Position numbers and translations under genes: made by a program. A stretch of 64,000 nt of DNA from Pararobbsia alpina. GTDB lineage: Bacteria > Pseudomonadota > Gammaproteobacteria > Burkholderiales > Burkholderiaceae. The stretch spans positions 1 to 64,000 of the forward strand of contig NZ_CADIKM010000028.1 in assembly GCF_902859895.1 (NCBI RefSeq), read 5' to 3'. Below are positions 1 to 7,794 of the stretch, one piece after another. The notes under the pieces were generated by a model. That model was not told the DNA's origin. It saw nothing but the letters and a program-made list of their open reading frames with translations, and did no database searches. How positions within the stretch are numbered: the stretch's first letter is position 1; each line of letters begins with the position of its first letter.

Positions 1-134
1 AAAACTTTGCGTACGGCTGTCGCCCTGAACGAACCGCTTCATCTCGCTCGCCTCCGATACCAGATGAGAAATCATAGCGGTTCAAAATGACGTTTTGACA
101 CAATCTGGGCCATCCACGGCCGTTGGCGCAAGCT

Positions 135-312
135 TTCATGCGGACATTCGAACGTCGGCTTCGCCCAGCTGACGGGCCTTCGAGCGCCGATCAGATAGCA
201 GAGACGCGCATGCCTTTAGAAAGCCCAGGACGAGGCTTGGGCGACGTTGGTGAATAAAGATGTCGAGTTCGGCGCCATGCTCGTCGACCGCGCGCCACAG
301 CAGGTGCGGTTC
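135..312 (-). pseudogene. possible IS6-family transposase remnant
   Basis: Read on the minus strand, this stretch stays open for about 58 codons and includes LLWRAVDEHGAELDI, which closely resembles the LWRAVD-xx-G-xx-LDI segment around the first catalytic Asp of IS6/IS26-type DDE transposases. The next residues (FIHQRR) still fit loosely; beyond that the match fades and the frame stops at about 135. No start codon, inverted repeat or remaining catalytic residues can be seen. This looks like a decayed scrap rather than a working element. The identification rests on one short motif. Confidence 0.35.
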
Positions 313-331
313 GCCACGGTCAAGTTGCCTA

Positions 332-380
332 CCTAAAAGTGGAAAACTGACGGATTTCCGGCAGTTATGCCAAAAGGGGA
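332..380 (+). repeat. copy A of a ~45-bp repeat with a hairpin core
   Basis: This stretch contains AACTGACGGATTTCCGGCAG and is about 85% identical to positions 2474 to 2522 in the same orientation. The core is an imperfect inverted repeat that is perfect in the second copy. The two copies lie about 2.1 kb apart in IS-rich DNA, so they may be terminal or sub-terminal sequence of an unrecognised element. Confidence 0.45.
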
Positions 381-472
381 ACTCCTAATGCGTGGAAGTG
401 CGGTTGCTCCAGGGCAGTGACGACCGGTAATATCGCTCGCAGCAAATAAAAGAAACGGGACAGGGGAAAATC

Positions 473-1606
473 ATGGCGCTGATCAAGTGCGACGAGTGCG
501 AGGCGGATGTAAGCGACAAGGCAGTCGCATGTCCGAAGTGTGGTAATCCTATTCACGCGGCAGCTTCAGTTGGTTTAGCCTCGCCGGCCAGTTCATCGCC
601 TGGTGCGCCGCTCCCGCCCCCGAAGCCAAAACCATCAGCGAGTCGCAAGCTTGGCGGCGCATTGGCGGCCTTTCTCGTTGCGGTGATCGCATTCATGGTC
701 TACGAGAGCCAGTCGACGATCAAGGCGACTACAGATACATCGGCAAGTGGTGACACCACTGTCTCGCAAGCCGTAACCACGAGCGTCGCAGATACTGCCG
801 TCGCCGCGCCTACGGCCTCCGCTTTGAAGCCTGCACCAGCCACGGCGCCGCCAGTGATCGAAATCTCGGCGACGGAACTGTACGAGGAATATAAGGCGAA
901 TGAGGTGCTCGCCGATACGAAATACAAAGGCCGGTGGCTCTACGTCAGTGGCGTCGTAAATGAAATCGGGAAAGACTTCACTGACGATCCCTACGTCAAT
1001 CTTTTCGGCGAAAACGAATATGCGGTAGTGCGCGCGAATTTCGCGAAATCAGCCGTCGAAAAACTCGCTACCCTCCACAAAGGCGACCAGATCTCCCTTA
1101 TGTGCCAGGGAAAAGGTAGATTGATCGGCGACGCGATTCTTGACTGCACTAGTGACGACGTTCCACCAGCTCCGCGGCACGCGCAAGCCGCAGCGACACC
1201 GGCCCCATCCGAATCTATTTCGTCGACCCCAGCAGACGAGCCAGTGAACTCGCCTGCAATGCCGGCGAAGACTGAGACGAGTAGCTACCCGACGAGCTTC
1301 GATTGCAAGAAAGCGCATTCCACATCCGAAATGCTGATTTGCGGTGACGCCGATTTGGCGGCGCTTGATCGTGAACTTGCGCAGCTTTACGCACAAGCGA
1401 AGACATCGGCGCCGGACAAGAAGTCGTTCGCAGAAGTCACGACGCAGAACTGGATCTGGCGTGAACACAATTGCCGTGACAAGGCTTGTCTCGTTAGCTG
1501 GTACGCAGATCAACAGCAGCGATTCGAGAATATCCTGAGTCGAAGCGCGCAATCTAGTGCGGGCGATGCGGCGCAAGCGGGGGAAGGTGCGAGTGCGTCG
1601 TTGTGA
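473..1606 (+). CDS. zinc-ribbon / membrane anchor / LprI-domain protein
   Basis: A 377-residue protein with four recognisable parts. Residues 6 to 23 form a short zinc ribbon (C6-x2-C9, C20-x2-C23). A Pro-rich linker leads to one hydrophobic helix at about 60 to 78. Residues ~130 to 235 resemble the OB-fold tRNA_anti-like domain (ELYEEYKANEVLADTKYKGR, then SGVV and a DCTSDD end). The C-terminus (~275 to 360) is a Cys-containing LprI/DUF1311-like domain (FDCKKAHSTSEMLIC, then NCRDKACL). The expected topology is a cytoplasmic ribbon with extracytoplasmic OB and LprI domains. The start is ATG 473, preceded by AGGGGAAAATC. LprI-type domains are linked to lysozyme inhibition, but the function here is unknown. 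It stands alone, with IS debris on both sides. Confidence 0.75.
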   Translation: MALIKCDECEADVSDKAVACPKCGNPIHAAASVGLASPASSSPGAPLPPPKPKPSASRKLGGALAAFLVAVIAFMVYESQSTIKATTDTSASGDTTVSQAVTTSVADTAVAAPTASALKPAPATAPPVIEISATELYEEYKANEVLADTKYKGRWLYVSGVVNEIGKDFTDDPYVNLFGENEYAVVRANFAKSAVEKLATLHKGDQISLMCQGKGRLIGDAILDCTSDDVPPAPRHAQAAATPAPSESISSTPADEPVNSPAMPAKTETSSYPTSFDCKKAHSTSEMLICGDADLAALDRELAQLYAQAKTSAPDKKSFAEVTTQNWIWREHNCRDKACLVSWYADQQQRFENILSRSAQSSAGDAAQAGEGASASL

Positions 1607-2480
1607 GGAGCGGCGCATTACAAGGGCGCGGCGATCAGCGTGAGCGGCTTGGGCCACCGCCGGCCGGGCGGTAAGGGTACGAATCGGATTCGCTCAATGA
1701 GCGCAATTCTGCGCCAGTGCAGAATTGTCATTCAGCCAGGGTGTCCGTGCTTTAGACGCCCATTTCGGGGGGGCTGCGCTCAATGCGTACCCCTCTTTGA
1801 AGGCATCACCGCTTCCTTAATGTAGAGGGGACGGTCCCGGTGCAAGGGTGAGATTTCAAATTGCACCCTGCGTAGGAGAGGCACTGATTTAAATACCCCT
1901 TTTCTGATGACCGTTCCACGCTCAAAGTATCGGCTACAAGCCTATCAACCAAGGTGCTCCTCGAATGAGCTAGACAGCAACTTTTCGATCACGGCATCGT
2001 CGAGGTCTCTGACTTCGATGCCCTGTGCTCGGCATATGACGTCCAGCGCTTGGGCGACAGATCTGATCACGTCGGCGGTTCGGGGTTTCGGTGTGTTCAT
2101 AATAATGGTGACAAGCGGCACCAGGCATTACGCCAAGCGGGGCAACGGTTTCGATGAACGGCCAAGCATGTTAGGCAATGCGGCACCCAACTCGCCAATG
2201 GACTTTATCAATGACCGCAATAGTCCAGAGTAATGCGCGAGTTCGATGCTCGTGAGTCAGAGACCGGTGTGCTTCCCCTGAGCTACTTCACCACCTCTAT
2301 CCACTCTAGCGGCGATTTCACTAAATGGCACATGATTGCACCCAATAAATGCGCGCCTGCCAGGGGCGCATTAGCCCGCCCACCGTCCAGAAGGCGGCAA
2401 CGTTGCCGGGTCATCAAAAAACGCCAGTCGCGCGGCACAGAGTGGAAGTCACGGGTCGTCAAGGTCATTCCCCCCTCAAA
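1607..2480. other. intergenic DNA with no convincing gene except one small ORF
   Basis: Several short ORFs occur on both strands, but none shows family resemblance apart from the 51-codon minus-strand ORF listed separately. The stretch has no identifiable IS ends, tRNA or terminator. It is probably decayed accessory DNA. Confidence 0.5.
1945..2100 (-). CDS. small hypothetical protein (51 aa)
   Basis: An ATG-started minus-strand ORF of 51 residues, beginning MNTPKPRTADVIRSVAQALD and ending SSSFEEHLG. The composition is protein-like: amphipathic helices and many Asp/Glu, without the Arg/Ser/Pro bias of shadow ORFs in this genome. I do not recognise the family. No strong ribosome binding site is visible upstream of 2100, so expression is uncertain. 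It could be a remnant of a larger regulator. Confidence 0.3.
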   Translation of the reverse strand: MNTPKPRTADVIRSVAQALDVICRAQGIEVRDLDDAVIEKLLSSSFEEHLG

Positions 2481-2522
2481 GGGGAAAACTGCCGGATTTT
2501 CGGCAGTTAAGACAAAGGGGGG
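2474..2522 (+). repeat. copy B of the ~45-bp repeat; perfect hairpin
   Basis: It contains AACTGCCG, a short loop, then CGGCAGTT (about 2488 to 2509), an 8-bp perfect stem. It is the second copy of the repeat at 332 to 380. On the minus strand the hairpin starts right at the stop codon of the 82-aa ORF and is followed by TT, so it could also act as that gene's terminator. Confidence 0.5.
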
Positions 2523-2755
2523 GCCATGAGCGTCGCGCGCACTTCAGTCTCGCCCGCGTCCAGGTTGCTCTCAATCCCTTCGGCCGCACGCGTCAGGGCC
2601 GCTTCCTCGGTATCGGCAACCAGATCCAGATACCCATAGCAGAGGTCGACCGTGCCTCGGTCGGTCGGCGCGAGCACCAAAACCGTGTTCAGATCTGACG
2701 CGCCTTCGTCGATCAGCGCCTCGTATGCCACTGGTCGGCCCGGATCGTCGTTCAT
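2507..2755 (-). CDS. hypothetical protein, probable IS66 passenger (82 aa)
   Basis: A small acidic protein from ATG 2755, beginning MNDDPGRPVAYEALIDEG and ending LMAPPLS. I do not recognise the family. The frame stays open another 28 codons upstream of ATG 2755 with convincing protein-like sequence (KFEDAHAALSRVGITGQIAD) but no ATG, right up to the GTAAGCG terminus of an IS66 element at 2832 to 2838. The gene is therefore either IS66 cargo or a gene that lost its start. The stop codon runs into the hairpin at 2488 to 2509. The true start is unresolved. Confidence 0.45.
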   Translation of the reverse strand: MNDDPGRPVAYEALIDEGASDLNTVLVLAPTDRGTVDLCYGYLDLVADTEEAALTRAAEGIESNLDAGETEVRATLMAPPLS

Positions 2756-2831
2756 GCCGGCGACGCAAAAATCAGCAATCTGCCCAGTGATGCCGACCCT
2801 GCTCAGTGCGGCGTGGGCGTCTTCAAATTTG

Positions 2832-2846
2832 CGCTTACACTACCCC
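2832..2846 (-). repeat. displaced IS66 terminus with inverted target duplication
   Basis: Positions 2832 to 2838 read CGCTTAC, the same 7-bp IS66-type end (GTAAGCG inward on the minus strand) seen at 5579 to 5585. The adjacent 8 bp, ACTACCCC (2839 to 2846), are the exact reverse complement of GGGGTAGT at 5586 to 5593. IS66 elements make 8-bp target duplications. The two ends therefore look like partners of one insertion, one of which was later inverted with its flank. Confidence 0.65.
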
Positions 2847-2956
2847 CAACAAGGGAGTCAACCCAATGGAAGGCAAATATTTCCCCGCTTTGCATATCGG
2901 GTCATCAACGCCGCCTTGACATAGCATCTGTTCTTTACGGCTTGTGGACCGATGAC

Positions 2957-3327
2957 ATGGCAATGGAACCGCTGTTTGTATTGAACCGGATGATCGTTGT
3001 CCTGCTGCCTAAGACGCCGATGATCGAGTGGGTCAACCGCATTTTTAGCGATGTTGCCGGTCCGGTGACGTTTGAGCAGGCGCGGGAGGATCCTAGTGCG
3101 TTTTTGATTCCGGTTCGCTGGACGAGTTCGACACGCCGGGCGTGCGATGGATGCGACGGAACTGGTCGGTGTTGTTTGACCGCATGCTCAAGGACTGGTG
3201 CCAAGACGAGAGCCTCTGGCCACGCACCCGCACACGCAAGATGTTTGACCAATTGTGCGAGATTCGCGAGCACTCAGTCGTGCTCGACTGCGTTGACGAT
3301 CCTCTGGAGTACGGCGACGAAGACTAG
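2957..3327 (+). pseudogene. conserved hypothetical gene broken by a frameshift
   Basis: Two overlapping frames make one protein of about 120 residues. The first runs from ATG 2957 (MAMEPLFVLNRMIVVLLPK, ending near SAFLIP). The second resumes at about 3112 (SGSLDEFDTPGVRWM) and continues through RTRTRKMFDQLCEIREHSV to TAG 3325-3327. The layout (VxNR...VxxKxPMxxW, then LWPxxRTxxMF...HSxVxDxxDxP) matches a conserved hypothetical family of about 120 aa that I know only as uncharacterised. The break lies at or near a TTTTT run at 3104 to 3108. It is a true frameshift or a sequencing error. The stop shares the palindrome CTAG with the tnpC stop on the other strand. Confidence 0.6.
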
Positions 3328-4781
3328 CGCAACTCGGAGGCCACGACCCACGGCAAGAGCTCATCGACCCGGTTGATCGGGTGGTCCGCAATGCGCGCGA
3401 GCACGAAGCGCAAATAGGCCTCGGGGTCGACATCGTTGAACTTGGCCGAACCGATCAGGCTATAGATGGCCGCCGCGCGTTCACCGCCCGAGTCGGCACC
3501 CGCGAACAGGTAGTTCCGGCGTCCGATGGCCACACCGCGCAGCGCCCGTTCCACCGGCAAGTTATCGATCTCCAACTGCCCATCATCGCAATAGCGCGTG
3601 AGCGCCTCCCACCGCTTGAGGGCGTACAGGATCGCGCGGCTCGTGTCAGATTTGCGCGAGAGCTTCTCGAGCATGGCGCTGAGCCACGTATAAAGCTCAT
3701 CGAGCAATGGCCGAGCATGCTCGCCTCGATACGCTCTGCGTTCGTCGGGTGGTTTGCCCCGGATCTGTTCTTCGATCTTGTAGAGTGCCCGGATGCGTTC
3801 AAGTGTGTCGGTGTTGAACTCGTTGGGCCGGGCCACGTGCAACTCGTAGAACTGCCGTCTCGCATGTGCCCAACATGCGGCCTCGACCACACGCCCCGTG
3901 TCGTAGATGGCCTGGTAGCCACCATACGCGTCGGCCTGCAATGTGCCAGTGAACGATTCGAGGTGCTGCTGCGGGTGGATGCCTTTGCGATCCGGTGTGT
4001 AGGTGAACCAGACCGCCGCCGGCGTCATATCGCCCGAGGCGCGATCGTCGCGCACATACACCCACAGACGACCCGTCTTGGTCGTGCCATTGCCGGGGGC
4101 AAGCACCGGCACGGGCGTATCGTCGGCGTGCAGTTTGGTAGAGGCCATCACATGGCGTCGCAGAGCATCGACTAGAGGTTGCAGGAGCGCAGCGCTGTGA
4201 CCCACCCATTTCGCCAGCATTGAACGATCGAGCTCGACACCTTCTCGTGCGTAGATGACCGATTGGCGATACAGCGGCAGATGATCGGCAAACTTTGCGA
4301 CCAGCACGTGCGCAAGCAAGCCCGGGCCAGCGATCCCGCGTTGGATCGGCCGGCTTGGCGCTGCCGCCTGAGCGATGTGATCGCAACACGTGCAGGCAAA
4401 CGTGGGACGCACGTGACGGATGACACGGAAGCTCGCTGGCACGTATTCGAGTTGCTCGGAGATATCCTCGCCGAGCTGTTTCATCGCCGCGCCACATTCG
4501 GCAATCTCGACGGGCGCCGCCCCTTCGTCGGCCTCCAGGTCTTCGAGACGCAGTTCAAGCTGCTCAATCTGGTGATCCAGCTTCTCGGACTTGCGACCGA
4601 ACTGCATGCGGCGCAGCTTCGCGATCAACAGCCTCAGGTGCTCGATTTCCGCGACGCGCGTGGCCAGCGCGGCCTTCTGCGAGTCGACCGTCTGTTGCAG
4701 ACGGTCGAGCTTCACGTCGCGCTCGCGCAGCAGGGCCTTGAGGGCCTCGATGTCGTCGGGAAATGGGCTTGCCTGGGTCAT
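3324..4781 (-). CDS. tnpC: IS66 family transposase TnpC
   Basis: The 485-residue DDE transposase of IS66 elements, cutting and joining the element's ends. An N-terminal coiled coil ([20 protein letters not shown]) is followed by a CTCCDH zinc-binding region, the DDE core with the first Asp in [15 protein letters not shown], the second in [10 protein letters not shown], and the Glu in [20 protein letters not shown]. The C-terminal region [16 protein letters not shown] is present, so the protein looks complete. It lies 29 bp downstream of tnpB and its stop codon overlaps that of the frameshifted gene on the other strand. Confidence 0.93.
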   Translation of the reverse strand: MTQASPFPDDIEALKALLRERDVKLDRLQQTVDSQKAALATRVAEIEHLRLLIAKLRRMQFGRKSEKLDHQIEQLELRLEDLEADEGAAPVEIAECGAAMKQLGEDISEQLEYVPASFRVIRHVRPTFACTCCDHIAQAAAPSRPIQRGIAGPGLLAHVLVAKFADHLPLYRQSVIYAREGVELDRSMLAKWVGHSAALLQPLVDALRRHVMASTKLHADDTPVPVLAPGNGTTKTGRLWVYVRDDRASGDMTPAAVWFTYTPDRKGIHPQQHLESFTGTLQADAYGGYQAIYDTGRVVEAACWAHARRQFYELHVARPNEFNTDTLERIRALYKIEEQIRGKPPDERRAYRGEHARPLLDELYTWLSAMLEKLSRKSDTSRAILYALKRWEALTRYCDDGQLEIDNLPVERALRGVAIGRRNYLFAGADSGGERAAAIYSLIGSAKFNDVDPEAYLRFVLARIADHPINRVDELLPWVVASELR

Positions 4782-4810
4782 GCCAACAGTTTACGTGTCG
4801 GCGCCGAGGT

Positions 4811-5158
4811 TTACAACGCTGAAGTGGGCCTGGCCGTTCGAGTGGGCTGGCGCCAATCGATTCCCTCAAGCAGCATGGAGAGCTGCGCCGGGCTCAGACA
4901 GACTGTGCCGCTATCGGCCTGCGGCCAGATGAAGCGTCCATTCTCGAGTCGCTTGATGAGCAGGCACAGACCATCACCGCTCCACCACAGCACTTTTAAC
5001 AGATCGCCCCGGCGGCCGCGGAAGACAAAGACGTGTCCGCTGAAGGGATCGCGCTCGAGAACGGTCTGCACCTTCGCGGCCAGACTGTTGAAGCCCGCGC
5101 GCATATCCGTAATACCTGCGGCAAGCCATACGCGTGTGCCCGCAGGCAAGCCGATCAT
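4811..5158 (-). CDS. tnpB: IS66 accessory protein TnpB (Orf2)
   Basis: A 115-residue IS66 Orf2-like protein, identified by [20 protein letters not shown], then [18 protein letters not shown] and [18 protein letters not shown]. The family is required with TnpA and TnpC for IS66 transposition; its biochemical role is not established. Start ATG 5158 overlaps the tnpA stop by 4 bp, which suggests translational coupling. No disruption is visible. Confidence 0.92.
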   Translation of the reverse strand: MIGLPAGTRVWLAAGITDMRAGFNSLAAKVQTVLERDPFSGHVFVFRGRRGDLLKVLWWSGDGLCLLIKRLENGRFIWPQADSGTVCLSPAQLSMLLEGIDWRQPTRTARPTSAL

Positions 5159-5514
5159 GCCGCAGCTCGCAAGGCGGCCAGGACCGTTCGCAGTACCGTC
5201 ACGTCCAGTGAGCCTTCGAAGCGAACGCGTACGGGACCGTGTTCAACCACCACAATCGATGGCTGTCTCACCTCTGACGCGAGCTGAACCGCAACGAATC
5301 CTTCCGTTCTTGTCGCGAGTGCCGACGCTCGTCGCTGATCGCGACGCCAGCGAGAAATCATGTTGGCGTCCAAGCCGTGCTCCAAGGCAACCTCGGCAAT
5401 TGAGCGCCGCGGATCATTGGCTTGCGCCACGATCTCCTCTCGGAATTCACGCGAGTAGTTTCTTGACCCCATCCGCCGGCCCGGTGCTTTTGCTTCCATC
5501 GATCTAGTACCCAT
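5155..5514 (-). CDS. tnpA: IS66 TnpA, helix-turn-helix protein
   Basis: The first IS66 gene. Up to 119 residues, with a transposase_8-type HTH ([20 protein letters not shown], then [14 protein letters not shown]) that probably binds DNA. The conserved tail [20 protein letters not shown] is typical. ATG 5514 gives [20 protein letters not shown]; inner ATGs at 5499 and 5472 are alternatives, and neither has a clear Shine-Dalgarno. The gene heads the tnpABC operon 72 bp inside the element's left terminus. Confidence 0.9.
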   Translation of the reverse strand: MGTRSMEAKAPGRRMGSRNYSREFREEIVAQANDPRRSIAEVALEHGLDANMISRWRRDQRRASALATRTEGFVAVQLASEVRQPSIVVVEHGPVRVRFEGSLDVTVLRTVLAALRAAA

Positions 5515-5585
5515 TACATTTGTGGTGGGTACTAGGCTGACGTCTTTTTCAACGTCTGGATAGACGGTAATCGATCACCGCTTAC

Positions 5586-5593
5586 GGGGTAGT
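5586..5593 (+). repeat. IS66 target-site sequence GGGGTAGT
   Basis: These are the eight bases directly outside the IS66 left terminus. Their reverse complement ACTACCCC flanks the other IS66 terminus at 2839 to 2846. The length agrees with the 8-bp duplication known for IS66 elements. On the minus strand it lies within the integrase codons for H-Y-P. Confidence 0.6.
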
Positions 5594-6340
5594 GCACTTG
5601 CTGATATGTGCGCTTGATCTTGTTCTGTTCGAGATGGTTCAGACACTTTTCGATCACATCGCCATGCACGCCGAGTTCGCCCATGAGGGTCGCGCCCGTG
5701 CGGCGCAGATCGTGCGGTGTCCAGCGTCCGCCTGGCAAGGTGAGTGCGTCGATATGCTCGCTGCGATGCATGAACGGCGTACCGTTTGCCGCGCCCTGGC
5801 GGTCATAGATCTGTTTCGTAATGGACTTGGAGGATACCGGTCCATCCTTGCGGGCGGCCGGGAAAAGCCATACTTCGTCGTCGCTCAGCCCGAGCAGCGC
5901 TTCCAGATGCAGCTTTGCGAACTCGCTCAGATATATCGTATGTTCCTTCGCGTTCTTGAGTGGTCCGCCGGAATAACCCAGGTACCCGTGGCCAGATCGA
6001 TATCGGCGCGGCGTGCCCGCGTCAGTTCGCCAATCCGTGCCAGCGTGGCTAGCATCACCCAGACAGCATGCAGCGTTGCTTTCAGCAGGTTCGCATCCGC
6101 GAGTTTCGTCGGCAGTGCACGGATATCGGCCTCGGACAGCACGCGTTCGCGTTCCTGCTCCTGACCGCCAACATGTTTTTTCTCGATGCCGCCCGTCGGA
6201 TCGGTGGCAACGATCTCGCGCACCAGCGCGAAGCCGAACATCTGACGCAGTTCGGCGAGCAGTCGGTTCGCGAGGCGCGTGGCGCCGCGTGCCTTCACCG
6301 CGTCGAGCACGGACATGATGTCGGCGCGGCGGATGGTGTC
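5586..6340 (-). pseudogene. tyrosine recombinase (phage/island integrase) remnant
   Basis: Two frames together encode the catalytic half of a P4-type tyrosine integrase. Frame one has RRADIMSVLDAVKARGATRL, the first catalytic Arg region LARIGELTRARR and stops soon after PADHS. A one-base loss near 5962 shifts to frame two, which continues KNAKEHTIYLSEFAKLHLEA and WTPHDLRRTGATLMGELGVH (HxxR) to the Tyr motif QNKIKRTYQ. The frame is then cut by the IS66 terminus at 5585 and reads on into the IS. The N-terminal DNA-binding domain is missing. The gene is dead; it marks a past integrative element, though no attachment site was found. Confidence 0.8.
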
Positions 6341-6630
6341 GGCGTGACGGTCAGCGTCAACGGCGTGGTGCGTACTGGCCAGTTGTCGCCGCGAAGCGTC
6401 GCGGTCGGGGGTAAGGGTGCAAGAGCCACCTCGATGTGGCCCAGCGTGCCCGCACTCATGGTGTTCAACATTGCGCCGTGCGCTGAATTCGATGCGGGCT
6501 AATGCGCCCGCGTAGGATCCTCGCCCGAACGCGAGCGGGCCGAAGATTCTCGCGCAACGCTGAGCTATCAAGCGGTCGAGAGCCTTGGTAGGATGATGCC
6601 GAGCGGGGATTGCTTCTTCCAGGAGGGCCA

Positions 6631-6933
6631 ATGCCGGTTGCGCTGTATATCGACGACAATTATCACTATCAGGATACGGACTACCGTTCCGGGCCGCTAA
6701 ATTTCGACGATTTGGAAGCGGCACTTGCCGAAGCACGGCGAATTGTCGATGACTTCCTTGCCGAAGCACGCCAGCCGGACAGGGGAGCCGGAGAACTGTT
6801 CACGCAATTCAAAATGTTCGGCCCGGATCCATGGATCGTCCTTCCGGGCGATGATAGTCCCACGGTTCCCTTTTCTGCCTGGGATTATGCTCGCGAACGT
6901 TGCAGAGAGCTCTGTACGGGACCGTCACAGTGA
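6631..6933 (+). CDS. hypothetical protein (100 aa)
   Basis: Starts at ATG 6631, four bases after a strong AGGAGGG ribosome binding site. The product begins MPVALYIDDNYHYQDTDYRS and has an acidic central helix (FDDLEAALAEARRIVDDFLA), then FKMFGPDPWIVLPG. I do not recognise the family; it is soluble with no signal peptide. Its stop codon falls inside a 34-bp repeat shared with the end of the next small gene. The neighbours are an integrase remnant and other small island genes. Confidence 0.6.
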   Translation: MPVALYIDDNYHYQDTDYRSGPLNFDDLEAALAEARRIVDDFLAEARQPDRGAGELFTQFKMFGPDPWIVLPGDDSPTVPFSAWDYARERCRELCTGPSQ

Positions 6934-6954
6934 GCAGGTCCTCGCTGCATTAAC
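6921..6954 (+). repeat. 34-bp repeat, copy 1
   Basis: 30 of 34 bases are identical to 7475 to 7508. Read in one frame, both copies encode R-H-(S/G)-E-(Q/H)-V-L-A-A-L, and here the frame continues to a TAG as TRLEKPTYEADQPFDE. Both copies straddle or follow the stop codon of a small gene, so they look like tails of duplicated coding DNA. Confidence 0.6.
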
Positions 6955-7279
6955 TCGCTTGGAAAAGCCCACGTACGAGGCCGACCAGCCTTTCGATGAA
7001 TAGGCAAGTGTCACGAGACTAACGTCTTCCGGCCGTCTCGACACTTTTGCTCATGATAGAGGTTCAGCAGCCCGGATCGATAGCAAGACCAAAGGCCTCA
7101 GAGCCACTTCAGCGGAAGGTGGGTCAAACAGCCGCATGCGCGCATGGTGATACGCACCGCGTAGACTCCCACCAGGGCGCGCACGTATCCGCATGTGACG
7201 CGGCGCGCTAGCCGGCCGAGAAACCCGCCACCTAAAGCCTATGCACCTGTTATTCTGTTCACGTGGAAAGGAGATCATC
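6955..7279. other. intergenic, no gene recognised
   Basis: Apart from the tail of the DRHSEQVLAALTRLEK frame (ends 7003), no open frame with protein-like composition was found on either strand. It precedes a well-marked ribosome binding site at 7267 to 7272. Confidence 0.5.
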
Positions 7280-7465
7280 ATGGCAACGCAAGATAGACCG
7301 GAAAACGCTGAAAGGGTAAATGGTGTAGATCATCGCCTTTTTGATGGGTATGACGGCGCCGCCAGTGCCCCTCCTGCTGACTACATTGCACAGCTTCTCG
7401 CGAGTGCGCCCGAGGCAGTACGTGCTAGGGCTGCTGAGTTCGCTGCGGAAAAGGCGGCAGAATAA
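7280..7465 (+). CDS. small hypothetical protein (61 aa)
   Basis: ATG 7280 has a good ribosome binding site (GGAAAGGAG) about 8 bp upstream. The product begins MATQDRPENAERVNGVDHRL and ends in an Ala/Glu-rich helix (ARAAEFAAEKAAE). It is small, acidic and soluble, and I do not recognise the family. Like the gene at 6631, it is followed within 10 bp by a copy of the 34-bp repeat, so the two may derive from a duplicated arrangement. Confidence 0.5.
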   Translation: MATQDRPENAERVNGVDHRLFDGYDGAASAPPADYIAQLLASAPEAVRARAAEFAAEKAAE

Positions 7466-7474
7466 GCGCCAACC

Positions 7475-7508
7475 ACCGTCACGGTGAGCACGTCCTCGCT
7501 GCGTTAGC
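7475..7508 (+). repeat. 34-bp repeat, copy 2
   Basis: Second copy of the repeat at 6921 to 6954, with four mismatches. The equivalent frame reads RHGEHVLAALALRQG. Of the four differences, three change an amino acid in that frame (S/G, Q/H, T/A) and one is silent. Confidence 0.6.
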
Positions 7509-7589
7509 TTTGCGACAAGGGGCGCTGCGCGTCGGGGATGCGCTGCTTGCAATCATTTCGACCTGCATCCGGAGCCCGGTCTCACGGAC

Positions 7590-7775
7590 TTACTCCACTT
7601 TAAGCACCGCCCGCGCCTTTTCGATGACCTGCTGCAGCCGCTCGCGCTCGTGACGCGTCGAGCCGACGAGTTCCTGTTCGAGCTCGGCATCTACCTTTTC
7701 GAGCCGCCGCAGCGCGATCTCCAGGATACGGCACTCCATCGCATCGGTTTGCGCAAACCAACAGCGGCGGGACAT
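7590..7775 (-). CDS. small coiled-coil hypothetical protein
   Basis: A 61-codon ORF whose likely core starts at the internal Met (MECRILEIALRRLEKVDAEL) and continues QQVIEKARAVLKVE. The heptad-like pattern of Leu/Val with Glu/Arg suggests one long helix. I do not recognise the family. It overlaps the far end of the longer minus-strand frame from 8301, whose Arg-rich tail is evidently the shadow of this ORF. Confidence is limited by its size. Confidence 0.35.
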   Translation of the reverse strand: MSRRCWFAQTDAMECRILEIALRRLEKVDAELEQELVGSTRHERERLQQVIEKARAVLKVE

Positions 7776-7794
7776 GTAGAAGGACGAGTGCGAC

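Larger units (their letters stand above)
3324..5585 (-). mobile_element. IS66-family element, left end to tnpC
   Basis: The three canonical IS66 genes lie in order tnpA, tnpB, tnpC on the minus strand. The tnpA-side terminus is GTAAGCG at 5585 (CGCTTAC on the plus strand), 72 bp before the first possible tnpA start, and it interrupts the integrase gene to its right. The partner terminus is not next to tnpC in normal orientation. The only matching end is the inverted one at 2832 to 2838, so the element is rearranged on this side. Confidence 0.8.

Noticed and set aside
2283-2468. 61-codon minus-strand ORF
   Set aside because: Some protein-like stretches but no start signal or family; left as unassigned DNA.
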